Below are positions 1-7,338 of a DNA stretch of 37,922 bases, piece by piece; the stretch's first letter is position 1, and the number at the start of each line of letters is the position of its first letter. Both the position numbers and the translations under genes were made by a program. Source of the DNA: Proteobacteria bacterium SG_bin5 (GTDB lineage Bacteria; Pseudomonadota; Alphaproteobacteria; Sphingomonadales; Sphingomonadaceae); assembly GCA_002083475.1 (NCBI GenBank), contig LWDI01000078.1, forward strand, positions 1 to 37,922. The letters are read 5' to 3'. The notes under the pieces are model-generated. The model saw only the letters and a program-made list of their open reading frames with translations, searched no databases and was not told where the DNA came from.

Positions 1-1
1 C

Positions 2-235
2 TATACCCGTCGCAGCTTCGAAACCGCGACCGCCACGATGCGCAGCCTCGCCGCGGTGAAGACACCGGCCGAGCTGATGAAGCTGCAGAGCGATTACGTC
101 CGCCAGAGCTTCGACAGCCTGGTCGCCGAAACCAGCAAGAACACCGAAGCGATGATCAAGCTGGCGAGCGACGTCGCCCAGCCGATCTCGAACCGCGTCG
201 CGGTCGCCGCCGAGAAGATCAAGGTCGGCGCCTGA
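2..235 (+). CDS. Phasin family protein, C-terminal part (5' end outside window)
   Basis: The open frame runs in from the left edge and ends at TGA 233-235, giving the last 77 residues. The sequence is helical and amphipathic. It contains a lQ-x-x-Y-v-R-x-s-F pattern (LQSDYVRQSF) followed by a run through ASDVAQPI, which matches the phasin_2 type of granule-associated protein. Phasins coat polyhydroxyalkanoate granules in the cytoplasm and control their size and number. The ATG at 38 lies inside this frame and is not the start, because coding sequence continues upstream of it without a stop. A strong hairpin terminator follows 32 bp later, so the gene closes its transcription unit. The family call is likely; which phasin it is cannot be said from the tail alone. 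Confidence 0.75.
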   Translation, partial: YTRRSFETATATMRSLAAVKTPAELMKLQSDYVRQSFDSLVAETSKNTEAMIKLASDVAQPISNRVAVAAEKIKVGA

Positions 236-267
236 TCGAAACGCTCCTTCGGGGGCTCGAATAGAGA

Positions 268-301
268 GGCGGCGGCTCCGCTGGGGGCCGCCGCCTTTTT
301 T
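268..301 (+). terminator. Rho-independent terminator of the phasin gene
   Basis: A perfect 9-bp stem (GGCGGCGGC 268-276 with GCCGCCGCC 287-295) encloses a 10-nt loop. It is followed directly by six T (296-301). Confidence 0.92.
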
Positions 302-327
302 CGTGCGGCGCGCACCGCCCCGCGCGC

Positions 328-356
328 TTGCCCCCCGCCGCCGCCACGTCTATCGC
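328..356 (+). promoter_or_regulatory. Predicted promoter giving a near-leaderless mRNA
   Basis: TTGCCC (328-333), a 17-bp spacer and TATCGC (351-356). The ATG follows 8 nt after the -10 box. The same layout recurs before several genes in the window. Confidence 0.5.
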
Positions 357-363
357 GCGGGGC

Positions 364-1023
364 ATGACGGACGCCCCGCTCAAGGCCGCGATGATCCCGG
401 TCACCCCGCTCGCGCAAAATTGCTCGCTCATCTGGTGCACCGCGACCAACCGCGCCGCCGTGGTCGATCCGGGCGGCGATCTGCCCAAGATCCATGCGGC
501 GATCGCCAAGGCGGGGGTCACGGTCGAGAAGATCCTGATCACCCACGGCCATATCGATCATTGCGGCGAGGCGGGCACGCTCGCCGCCGCCCTCGGCGTG
601 CCGATCGAGGGGCCGCACGAGGCCGATCGCTTCTGGATCGCGCGGCTCGCCGAGGATGGCCGCGCCTGGGGGCTGGCGGGGACGCCGTTCGAGCCCGATC
701 GCTGGCTCGACCAGGGCGCGCAAGTGACGCTCGGCGCGTTGACGCTCGATGTCCATCATTGCCCCGGCCACACCCCCGGCCATGTCGTGTTCCATCACGC
801 GCCATCACGGCTCGCGCTGGTGGGCGACGTGTTGTTCGAGGGCTCGATCGGCCGCACCGATTTTCCGATGAGCGACCATCAGGCGCTGCTCGACTCGATC
901 GTCACCAAGCTCTGGCCGCTCGGCGACGACACGGTGTTCATCCCCGGCCATGGCCGCCCGAGCCGCTTCGGGGTCGAGCGCCAGCACAACCCCTTCGTCG
1001 CGGATAGCGTGCTGGCGCGCTGA
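364..1023 (+). CDS. MBL-fold metallo-hydrolase, glyoxalase-II-like
   Basis: The 219-residue protein is a compact beta-lactamase-fold hydrolase. The signature THGHIDHCGE gives ligands H61, H63, D65 and H66. H136 lies in HHCPGHTPGH, D155 in VGDVLFEGSIGRTDFP, and the last histidine in FIPGHGRPS, so the full binuclear metal site is present. The order and size resemble the short YcbL/GloB-like group, which hydrolyses thioesters such as S-lactoylglutathione; the substrate is inferred, not shown. ATG 364 is chosen over TTG 328. The TTG is better read as part of a -35 box (TTGCCC 328-333, 17-bp spacer, TATCGC 351-356), which puts the transcription start almost on the ATG. No ribosome site precedes the ATG. 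The gene stands alone between a terminator and a repeat. Confidence 0.88.
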   Translation: MTDAPLKAAMIPVTPLAQNCSLIWCTATNRAAVVDPGGDLPKIHAAIAKAGVTVEKILITHGHIDHCGEAGTLAAALGVPIEGPHEADRFWIARLAEDGRAWGLAGTPFEPDRWLDQGAQVTLGALTLDVHHCPGHTPGHVVFHHAPSRLALVGDVLFEGSIGRTDFPMSDHQALLDSIVTKLWPLGDDTVFIPGHGRPSRFGVERQHNPFVADSVLAR

Positions 1024-1038
1024 AGGGGCGGGGCGGCC

Positions 1039-1136
1039 AGAGCTGTTTGCGATCCCACCGAAGAACCAATGGCTCGACGGACAAAGCTCCTCCCCTTCCA
1101 GGGGAGGAGCGAACCGGTTCGATCGCAAACGGCTCT
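1039..1136. repeat. Nested palindromic intergenic repeat
   Basis: Outer arms AGAGCTGTTTGCGATC (1039-1054) and GATCGCAAACGGCTCT (1121-1136) are inverted copies with one mismatch over 16 bp. Inside is a perfect 10-bp hairpin, GCTCCTCCCC (1086-1095) and GGGGAGGAGC (1101-1110), with loop TTCCA. The inner ends match the ends of the repeat at 20006-20135. The rest of the 1024-1345 gap shows only a further pair of short inverted segments (see next entry) and no gene. Confidence 0.75.
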
Positions 1137-1172
1137 AAGCTTACGGGCGTTGAAATCGGATCACCGTTCGTG

Positions 1173-1261
1173 CTGAGCATGTCGAAGCACGGTTCTTCTT
1201 TTCGCCGGTCGCCAGAAAGGACCGCCGTTGGTTTCGCCGCCATTCGGGTCGACAAGCTCAG
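1173..1261. repeat. Inverted pair of short interspersed repeats
   Basis: CTGAGCATGTCGA at 1173-1185 and TCGACAAGCTCAG at 1249-1261 are inverted copies with one mismatch. The core CTGAGC-TGTCGA is, from memory, a very common dispersed motif in sphingomonad intergenic DNA. Confidence 0.5.
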
Positions 1262-1345
1262 GGCGACCAGTCGAGCTAACGCTCCGCGCTCGGCGACGGC
1301 GACAAATCAAAGATCGAGCAGCTCTCGCGCGGCGATGGAACTAAC

Positions 1346-1663
1346 TTACCCAACCGACGCGCTCACCCAATCGAGATAGCCGCCGAGCCCGTCTTCCACC
1401 GGCAACACGATGATCTCGGGCACGTCATAGCCGTGGAGCGCGACGAGGCACGCCTCGACCTCGCTCGCCCGGGCGCGCGTCGTCTTGATCAGCAGTAGCA
1501 CTTCCGCCGCCTGCTCGACCTTGCCTTCCCAGCGATACCAGCTGTCGATCGGCAGCGCCTGCACGCAGGCGGCGAGGCGGCGTTCGACCAGCGCCCCCGC
1601 CAGCCGCGCCGCCTCCTCCCGTGAGCCGGCGGCGCAGAACATGGTCACGATTCCGGTCGACAT
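1346..1663 (-). CDS. cutA: Divalent-cation tolerance protein CutA
   Basis: The 105-residue product begins MSTGIVTMFCAAGSREEA. It carries the CutA hallmarks: LAACVQALPIDSWYRWEGKVE in the first half, then EVLLLIKTT, and near the end HGYDVPEIIVLPVEDGLGGYLDW. CutA is a small trimeric cytoplasmic protein linked genetically to copper and other divalent-cation tolerance; its exact molecular role is unsettled. ATG 1663 is preferred to an upstream TTG at 1681, because family members start just before the first beta strand and a GGGAG lies about 10 nt upstream. It sits 24 bp downstream of the TonB receptor on the same strand and may be co-transcribed with it. Confidence 0.93.
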   Translation of the reverse strand: MSTGIVTMFCAAGSREEAARLAGALVERRLAACVQALPIDSWYRWEGKVEQAAEVLLLIKTTRARASEVEACLVALHGYDVPEIIVLPVEDGLGGYLDWVSASVG

Positions 1664-1687
1664 CCCGCGCTCCCGTCGCAAATCACC

Positions 1688-4021
1688 CTAGAATCGGAAC
1701 CCCGCCGTCAGGCTCCAGGTCCGCGGGTCGCCGAAATAGACCGTTTGGATATTGGCGACCGCCGAAAATTCCTGGCCATCGGTGCGATAGCGCGTGTCGC
1801 CGAAATTCTTGACGCCGGCGCGGAAATAAAAGGCGTTGTCGGGCAGATCGAGCTGGGCATAGGCATTGCCCAGCACATAGCCCGGCTCGGTGAGCCCGGG
1901 GCGATTGTCGACCGAGAGGAATTGCTTGTCGATGAAGCGTCCCTCGAGCCCGAAGGTCAGGTTCGAGCGCCCGATCGGCACGCGATATTCGCCCGCGAGC
2001 CGCGCCGAGATCGGCGGGGCGAAGGCCGGCTCGCAGGTGATCGCCTGGCCGGTGGGGTTGCACGAAAAGGCCTGGGGCGGCACGCGGCGCCCGTCGTTGA
2101 ATTCCAGATAGCGCGCGTCGAGATAGCCGAACGAGCCGGTGAGCGTGAAGAAGCGCGAGGGCTTGACCACGGTTTCGAACTCCAGGCCCCAGATGCGCAG
2201 TTTGCCCGCGTTGATCACCGGGAACACGCCGGTCGATCCCACCGTGCCGCCGCCGACGCGCGCCTGGAAGTCGCGATAATCGCTATAGAAGGCCGCCGCC
2301 GACAGCGTCACCAAGCCATTGGCGAAGCGCGCCTTATAGCCCGCTTCATAGGTCCACACCGTTTCGGGATTGAAGCGCGTGACGAGCGTCGGCGCGCCGT
2401 TCACCACCAGCGTCAAGTCGTTGAGCGTATTGGCGCGGCCGTTGAACCCGCCCGATTTGAAGCCGCGGCTGATATTGGCATAGATCAGCTGGTCGCGCGT
2501 GGGCTTGAAGCCGAGCTGGAAGGTCGGCGTCCAGGCGTCGAAGCTCACGCTGTTCTGGGTGTTGAGCGGCGCCGGCAGATTGTCGGGGAAGCGGAAGGTG
2601 AGGTTGTTGAGCGCGCCGAGCGTCGAGCTGGTGGTGGTGAAGCGGTTGTAGCGCCGTTCCTCATAAGTATAGCGAAGGCCCGTGGTGAACGACCATTTCG
2701 GGCTGAAATCATAGGTCAATTGGCCGAAGGCCGCGTAATTCTTGGTATTTTGCGCGTCGTTGATCAACCGCTGGAAGGTGACGCGCGTCGGGCCGAGCGC
2801 GAAAATATCGTCGCCGAACGCGATCTGGTTCGAGCTGATGTCCTCGTTCAGATAATAAAGCCCGAAAACCCCCTTTAGCTGCGGCCCCGAATATTTCAGC
2901 TGGAGTTCCTGGCTGAACTGCTTCTGACTAACGCCGACGAACACGTCGCCCAGCTGGAATTGGCTGGCGTCGATATCGATGAAGAAATTGGGGTCGAGCT
3001 TGCGATAGCCGGTGATCGAGGTGAATTGGAGCGTATCGGTGATATCGATATTGGCGGTGAGCGCGACGCCCCAATGGTCGAGCTGCTGGCCGCGCCCGGG
3101 GGCGAAGCCGGTCGAGGCGCGGAAATCATAGGGGCCATAGGGGTTGGCGGGCACCAGCACGCGCGGGGCGCCCGCGAAATTGGTCTGGATCAAGGGCGCG
3201 GTCGGATAGCCGAGCGTCAGGCTGCTGCGCTGCTTGGTGTAATCGCCGCTCAGCAGAAATTGCCAGCCCTTGGCAGGCTCGAAATTCAAGATGCCGCGCG
3301 CCGACCACAGATTGCGATCATTATAGCGCCGGTTGGTGAGCGGATCGATGACGAGCCCGTCGCGCCGATCATAAGTGCCCGCGAGCGAGAGCGCGAGCTT
3401 GTCGGTGATGAGCGGCGCGCTCGCATAGCCGTTGAGCACCACCTGATTATAATCGCCATAGGTCACGTCGCCCGAGGCGGTGAAATTCTGCAGATCGGGC
3501 TTGCGGGTGACGATGTTGACCGCGCCGCCGATCGTGTTCTTGCCATAGAGCGTGCCCTGCGGCCCGCGCAGCACCTCGACGCGCTGGACGTCGAACAAAT
3601 TGAGCAAGGCGCCCTGGATACGGCTGAAATAGACGCCATCGACATAAACGCCGACCGCCGGATCGAAGGTTTGCAGCGCATCGGGCTGGCCGACGCCGCG
3701 GATGAAGAAATTGGCGTTGGTCGCCGAGCCGCGCCCCTGGACCAAGTTCACATTGGGCACCGCGCCCTGGATGCCCGAAATATCGATCGCCTGGAGCTTG
3801 GCGACGTCCGCCGCCTGGATCGCGGTGACCGAGAGCGGCACGTCGAGCAGCCGTTCCTGCCGGCGCCGCGCGACCACGACGATGTCGTCGATCGGCTTGG
3901 CCTCGTCGGCCAGCGCGATTTCGCGATCCTCGGCGGGCGTCGTGGGCGTTTGTTGGGCGAAGGCGGGCGCGCTCGCCCAAGCGGCTCCGGCGAGCATGGC
4001 GGCACGAACGAACGGCTTCAT
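1688..4021 (-). CDS. TonB-dependent outer-membrane receptor
   Basis: The 777-residue protein has a signal peptide (MKPFVRAAMLAGAAWASAPA, cleavage near residue 23 after AFAQ) and a TonB box-like DDIVVVARRR (45-54). A plug domain follows with VPNVNLVQGRGS, then FIRGVG, GVYVDGVYF and VEVLRGPQGTLYGKNTIGG. A 22-strand-type barrel ends in aromatic residues (TAGFRF), as outer-membrane proteins do. It imports an unknown ligand using energy from TonB-ExbBD. The plug resembles the large sphingomonad family of FyuA/CirA-like receptors, so the ligand may be an organic compound rather than iron; that is inference. ATG 4021 has GGGAGGGG just upstream. The open frame extends to 5104, but that part is antisense to the TetR gene and is not coding. 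Divergent from the TetR gene, with a shared operator. Confidence 0.93.
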   Translation of the reverse strand: MKPFVRAAMLAGAAWASAPAFAQQTPTTPAEDREIALADEAKPIDDIVVVARRRQERLLDVPLSVTAIQAADVAKLQAIDISGIQGAVPNVNLVQGRGSATNANFFIRGVGQPDALQTFDPAVGVYVDGVYFSRIQGALLNLFDVQRVEVLRGPQGTLYGKNTIGGAVNIVTRKPDLQNFTASGDVTYGDYNQVVLNGYASAPLITDKLALSLAGTYDRRDGLVIDPLTNRRYNDRNLWSARGILNFEPAKGWQFLLSGDYTKQRSSLTLGYPTAPLIQTNFAGAPRVLVPANPYGPYDFRASTGFAPGRGQQLDHWGVALTANIDITDTLQFTSITGYRKLDPNFFIDIDASQFQLGDVFVGVSQKQFSQELQLKYSGPQLKGVFGLYYLNEDISSNQIAFGDDIFALGPTRVTFQRLINDAQNTKNYAAFGQLTYDFSPKWSFTTGLRYTYEERRYNRFTTTSSTLGALNNLTFRFPDNLPAPLNTQNSVSFDAWTPTFQLGFKPTRDQLIYANISRGFKSGGFNGRANTLNDLTLVVNGAPTLVTRFNPETVWTYEAGYKARFANGLVTLSAAAFYSDYRDFQARVGGGTVGSTGVFPVINAGKLRIWGLEFETVVKPSRFFTLTGSFGYLDARYLEFNDGRRVPPQAFSCNPTGQAITCEPAFAPPISARLAGEYRVPIGRSNLTFGLEGRFIDKQFLSVDNRPGLTEPGYVLGNAYAQLDLPDNAFYFRAGVKNFGDTRYRTDGQEFSAVANIQTVYFGDPRTWSLTAGFRF

Positions 4022-4072
4022 TATCCCCTCCCTATGGCGCGTGCCTCTTGCCGGGCATCCGCATGGTCGATT

Positions 4073-4101
4073 CTTATAATGAAAGTTGAACCGGCTTTCA
4101 A
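4073..4101 (-). promoter_or_regulatory. Predicted sigma70-type promoter of the TonB receptor
   Basis: Reading the minus strand: TTGAAA (4101-4096), a 17-bp spacer and TATAAG (4078-4073). This predicts a transcript start near 4066, about 45 nt before the ATG. The -35 box and spacer lie inside the palindrome at 4082-4105. Confidence 0.6.
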
Positions 4102-4105
4102 CTTT
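4082..4105. promoter_or_regulatory. Palindromic operator, probable TetR binding site
   Basis: AAAGTTGAA (4082-4090) and TTCAACTTT (4097-4105) form a perfect 9-bp inverted repeat with a 6-bp spacer, 24 bp overall. It lies between the divergent receptor and TetR genes and covers the receptor's predicted -35 box and spacer. This fits repression by a TetR dimer. Confidence 0.7.
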
Positions 4106-4120
4106 GACTAACATCAACCC

Positions 4121-4768
4121 ATGGCAGGGGAAAAAACCGTCGTGCTCGACGCGGGCGATGCCGAGGCGGGTGGGGAGGAAGGCGGGCGCGCGCCGCGCAC
4201 CAGTCGCGGACGCAAGACGCGGCGCGCCTTGCTCGATGCCGCGCGGCGCGAGTTCGGCGACCATGGTTTCCACGCCGCCTCGATCAGCGGGATCACCCGG
4301 CGAGCGGGAGTCGCGCTCGGCAGCTTCTATACTTATTTCGAAAGCAAGGAGGCGATCTTCACCGCCCTGGTTCGCGACATGTCGGACCAGGTGCGCGATC
4401 ATGTCGCGCCGGTGCTGCGCGCCGCCCCCGATCAACTCGCCGCCGAGCGCGCGAGCTGCGCCGCCTTCATCGAATTCGTGCGCACCCACAAGGAAATCTA
4501 CCGCATCATCGACGAGGCCGAATTCGTCGACGCGGCGAGCTTTCGCGCGCATTATACCGGCACCGCCGAGCGGATCGCCCAGCGGCTCGCGGCGGCGAGC
4601 GCGCGCGGCGAACTGCGCGCCGACGATGCCGAAGTGCTCGCCTGGGCAGTGATGGGGATGAACGTGTTCCTCGGCCTGCGCTTCGGCGTTTGGGGGCAGG
4701 AGCGCGCGCCGGGCGCGGTCGCCGACGTCGTCGCGCGGCTGCTCGCGGGCGGCTTGGCGGCGCGGTAG
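4121..4768 (+). CDS. TetR/AcrR family transcriptional regulator
   Basis: The protein has 215 residues. An unusual acidic N-terminal extension of about 30 residues comes before a typical TetR DNA-binding domain: TRRALLDAARREFGDHGF, then SISGITRRAGVALGSFYTYF (about 54-73), where the recognition helix lies, and ESKEAIFTALV. The rest is the helical ligand-binding and dimer domain. TetR proteins usually repress nearby genes until a small ligand binds. The gene is divergent from a TonB receptor, and a 24-bp palindrome between them is the probable operator. It therefore likely controls the receptor and perhaps itself, in response to a compound the receptor takes up. The ligand is unknown. ATG 4121 is the first in frame after the operator. 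Confidence 0.9.
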   Translation: MAGEKTVVLDAGDAEAGGEEGGRAPRTSRGRKTRRALLDAARREFGDHGFHAASISGITRRAGVALGSFYTYFESKEAIFTALVRDMSDQVRDHVAPVLRAAPDQLAAERASCAAFIEFVRTHKEIYRIIDEAEFVDAASFRAHYTGTAERIAQRLAAASARGELRADDAEVLAWAVMGMNVFLGLRFGVWGQERAPGAVADVVARLLAGGLAAR

Positions 4769-4811
4769 GACGGTTTCGCGGCGCGCGCCCCGCCACTCGC
4801 CGCACCCGCCG

Positions 4812-4840
4812 TTGAAGCGCGCGCCGAAATCGCCGATAGC
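4812..4840 (+). promoter_or_regulatory. Predicted promoter of the M48-DsbA operon
   Basis: TTGAAG (4812-4817), a 17-bp spacer and GATAGC (4835-4840). The ATG is 8 nt beyond the -10 box and no ribosome site is visible, so the mRNA would be nearly leaderless. Confidence 0.45.
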
Positions 4841-4847
4841 GAACCCC

Positions 4848-6188
4848 ATGAAAAAGCTCGTCGCCGCGTTGATGCTGCTGCTCGCCTTCGTGCCGCAGGC
4901 GGCGCTCGCGCAATCGATCCTGCGCGACGCCGAGACCGAGGCGCTGCTCGCCGATATGTCGCGCCCGATCATCGTCGCGGCCGGGTTGAGCCCCAAGGAC
5001 GTGCAGATCGTGCTGGTCGGCGATTCGTCGATCAACGCCTTCGTCGCGGGCGGGCAGATCGTGTTCGTCCATGCAGGGCTGGTGCAAGCCGCCGACAGCG
5101 CCAACGAGGTGCAGGGCGTGATCGCGCACGAATTGGGGCATGTCGTCGGCGGGCACGTGCCGCTCGGCGACCGCGCCTATAAGCCCGCGCTCGGCATCCA
5201 GCTGCTGTCGCTGCTGATCGGCATCGCCGCCGCCGCCGCCGGATCGGGCGAGGGCGCCGCCGGGGTGATCGCGGCCGGGCAGCAAGCGGCGCTCGGCAAT
5301 TATCTGGCCTTCTCGCGCACGCAGGAAGCCGCGGCCGATGCCGCCGGCGCGCGCTTCCTCAACGGCGCGGGCATCACCGGCAAGGGCTATTTGAGCTTCT
5401 TCAGCAAGCTCACCGCGCTCGAATATCGTTATGGCATCAGTCGCAAGGACAGTTTTCTGCTCGATCACCCGGTGTCGAGCGACCGTATCGCCAATCTGAC
5501 CGATACGCTGAGGAGCAACCCCGCCTGGGGCAAGCCGCTCGACGGCCAATTGGAGGAGCGCTTCCGCCGCGTGAAGGCCAAGCTCAACGGCTATGTCGAC
5601 GAGCCCGAGGTGACGCTGCGCAAATATCCGCCCACCGACACCAGCGTCTACGCGCGTTATGCGCGGGCCTATGCCTATCACAAGAGCGGCTATCCCGATA
5701 AAGCCGATGCCGAGACCCAGGCGCTCATCGCCGCCGCGCCGCACGATCCTTATTTCCTCGAAGTGCGGGGGCAGATTCTGCTCGAATCGGGCAAGCCCAG
5801 CCAAGCGCTGGCCCCCTTGCGCGAGGCGGCGCAGGCGACCAACGCGCCGCTCATCCTCACCACTTTCGGCCATGCGCTGATCGCGACCGAGGACAAGAAC
5901 AACGTCGCCGAGGCCGAGAAGGTGCTGCGGCTCGCGGTCGCGCGCGATCAGGAAAATCCCTTCGCTTGGTATCAATTGGGGGTGGTCTATGAACGCAAGG
6001 GCGACAATGCGCGCGCGATGCTCGCCACCGCCGAGCGCGCGAGCCTGACCGGCGATCTGCGCACCGCCGCTTTCGCCGCGCGCGGCGCGCTCGCCGGGCT
6101 GCCGCCCAATTCGACCGACTGGATCCGCGCGCAAGACATCGTGCTCACCGCGCAGAACCAGCTGCAAGACGCGAAGGATAGGCGATGA
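4848..6188 (+). CDS. M48 family metalloprotease with TPRs, BepA-like
   Basis: The 446-residue protein has a signal peptide (MKKLVAALMLLLAFVPQAAL, cut near residue 22). The zinc motif HELGH (H94, E95, H98) sits in VIAHELGHVVGGHV, and the third ligand lies in QEAAADAAG. The C-terminal third is a TPR-like helical region (YARAYAYHKSGYPDKADAE, then WYQLGVVYERKGDNARAM). This is the layout of BepA/YfgC, a periplasmic protease-chaperone that repairs or degrades stalled outer-membrane proteins at the BAM complex. It is slightly shorter than the E. coli protein. ATG 4848 begins the signal peptide; the TTG at 4812 is read as a -35 element (TTGAAG, 17 bp, GATAGC 4835-4840). The DsbA-like gene starts 10 bp downstream, so the two form an operon for envelope protein quality. 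Confidence 0.92.
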   Translation: MKKLVAALMLLLAFVPQAALAQSILRDAETEALLADMSRPIIVAAGLSPKDVQIVLVGDSSINAFVAGGQIVFVHAGLVQAADSANEVQGVIAHELGHVVGGHVPLGDRAYKPALGIQLLSLLIGIAAAAAGSGEGAAGVIAAGQQAALGNYLAFSRTQEAAADAAGARFLNGAGITGKGYLSFFSKLTALEYRYGISRKDSFLLDHPVSSDRIANLTDTLRSNPAWGKPLDGQLEERFRRVKAKLNGYVDEPEVTLRKYPPTDTSVYARYARAYAYHKSGYPDKADAETQALIAAAPHDPYFLEVRGQILLESGKPSQALAPLREAAQATNAPLILTTFGHALIATEDKNNVAEAEKVLRLAVARDQENPFAWYQLGVVYERKGDNARAMLATAERASLTGDLRTAAFAARGALAGLPPNSTDWIRAQDIVLTAQNQLQDAKDRR

Positions 6189-6198
6189 GGGATCGGCG

Positions 6199-6915
6199 AT
6201 GAGCGGCCGGGCGAGCTGGGCGCTGATGCTGATCGTCGCGCTCGCCGGCGCGCTGCTCGGCGCGGGCGCCGTCGCGGGCTGGCAGGGGAAGGGGGCGCTC
6301 GACGCGGGCGCGGTGAAAGCCTATCTCGCGCGCCATCCGCAAGTGTTGATCGAGGCCGCCGAGGCCTATCGCGCGCGGGGCGCCGCGCGCGCGGTGGGCG
6401 CCGAGCGCGCGGCGATCGTGACCCCGTTCGGCGACGCCTGGGCGGGCAATCCGCGCGGCGACGTGACGGTGGTGCAATATTTCGATTATAATTGCGGCTA
6501 TTGCCGGCGCAATTTGGCGACGATCGACCAGTTGATCGCCGCCGATCCGAAGGTGCGGATCGTCTTTCGCGAGCTGCCGATCCTGAGCGCGGAAAGCGAG
6601 GTCGCCGCGCAACTGAGCCTGGTCGCGGCGCGGCGTGGGCGCTTCCACCAATTCCACAAGGCGCTCTATGCGGCGGGGCCGATCAGCGACGCGTCGCTCG
6701 ATGCCGCGCTCGCCGCGGCCGGGATCGCCCCGGCCGAGGCGCGGACGGCGGCGCGCGACCCCGCGATCACCGCCGAGCTCGAGCGCAATTTGGCGATGGT
6801 CGATAAACTCGGGCTGCGCGGGACGCCGAGTTGGGTGGTGGGCGATCAGGTCGTCTCCTCGGCGCTGACGCTCGATCAGCTCCGCGCGCTGGTCGCCGCG
6901 GCGCGGGCGGAGTAG
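6199..6915 (+). CDS. DsbA family thiol:disulfide oxidoreductase
   Basis: The 238-residue protein has a hydrophobic N-terminal segment (residues 7-28) that exports or anchors it in the periplasm. A short helical region (about 35-75) is followed by a DsbA-like thioredoxin domain. The redox site is CGYC (C99-C102) in FDYNCGYCRRNL, and the cis-proline loop is RGTPSWVVG. With an N-terminal helical part before the catalytic domain, it looks more like the ScsC/Com1 group (DSBA_2) than classical DsbA. It probably forms or isomerises disulfides in exported proteins. It follows the M48 protease by 10 bp. A short run of palindromic repeats lies immediately downstream. ATG 6199 has GGGATCGGC upstream. 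Confidence 0.92.
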   Translation: MSGRASWALMLIVALAGALLGAGAVAGWQGKGALDAGAVKAYLARHPQVLIEAAEAYRARGAARAVGAERAAIVTPFGDAWAGNPRGDVTVVQYFDYNCGYCRRNLATIDQLIAADPKVRIVFRELPILSAESEVAAQLSLVAARRGRFHQFHKALYAAGPISDASLDAALAAAGIAPAEARTAARDPAITAELERNLAMVDKLGLRGTPSWVVGDQVVSSALTLDQLRALVAAARAE

Positions 6916-6949
6916 GGCGCGCGGGGCGGCGGCGAGGCGAGGTCAGCCG

Positions 6950-7295
6950 GGTCTCCGCCTTCGCGGGGACGACGTGGTACTGGTTGCGTGTCCTCAACGC
7001 TTCCATCGTCGTTCCCGCGCAGGCGGGAACCCATTCGGGCAGGCCGTCGCGATGGTGGGCTACCCCCCGATGCGCGGTTCGGCAATGCGCCGAAGCCAGC
7101 CCGAATGGATCCCCGCTTTCGCTGGGATGACGAGTTCCTGGTTGAGCGTCCTCTACCCTCCCATCGTCATTCCCGCGCAGGCCGGAATCCATTCGGGCAG
7201 GCGGTCGCGATGGTGCGCAACGAAGGCGCGTGCGGCGCGGTGATGCGCCGAGGCCAGCCGGAAGGGATCCCCGCTTACGCCGGGATGACGATTTT
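6950..7295. repeat. Cluster of palindromic repeats (CCCGCGCAGGCGGGAA type)
   Basis: This fills most of the 6916-7338 gap, which holds no gene. Two direct copies of a 55-bp unit lie at 7003-7057 and 7161-7215 and differ at only four positions. Each contains a hairpin around CCCGCGCAGGCGGG. Inverted partner segments with core GGGATGACGA lie at about 7101-7132 and 7261-7291. A partial copy (CTCCGCCTTCGCGGGGACGA) begins at about 6954. From memory, such elements are abundant in sphingomonads and xanthomonads. The tract separates two convergent genes and could limit read-through. Confidence 0.75.
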
Positions 7296-7338
7296 CGGTC
7301 GAGGCGGGCACGCTCCTCGCCGCCGCCCCGACGTCAAA

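Noticed and set aside
4022..5104. Minus-strand extension of the TonB receptor frame to 5104
   Set aside because: It is antisense to the TetR and M48 genes, lacks a signal peptide, and the true start at 4021 has a good ribosome site.
4506..6167. Minus-strand frame of 553 codons opposite the M48 protease
   Set aside because: Shadow frame without domains; the plus strand encodes a complete HELGH protease.
7003..7291. Possible CRISPR array
   Set aside because: Only two direct copies, internally palindromic, with inverted partners and no cas genes; typical dispersed repeats instead.
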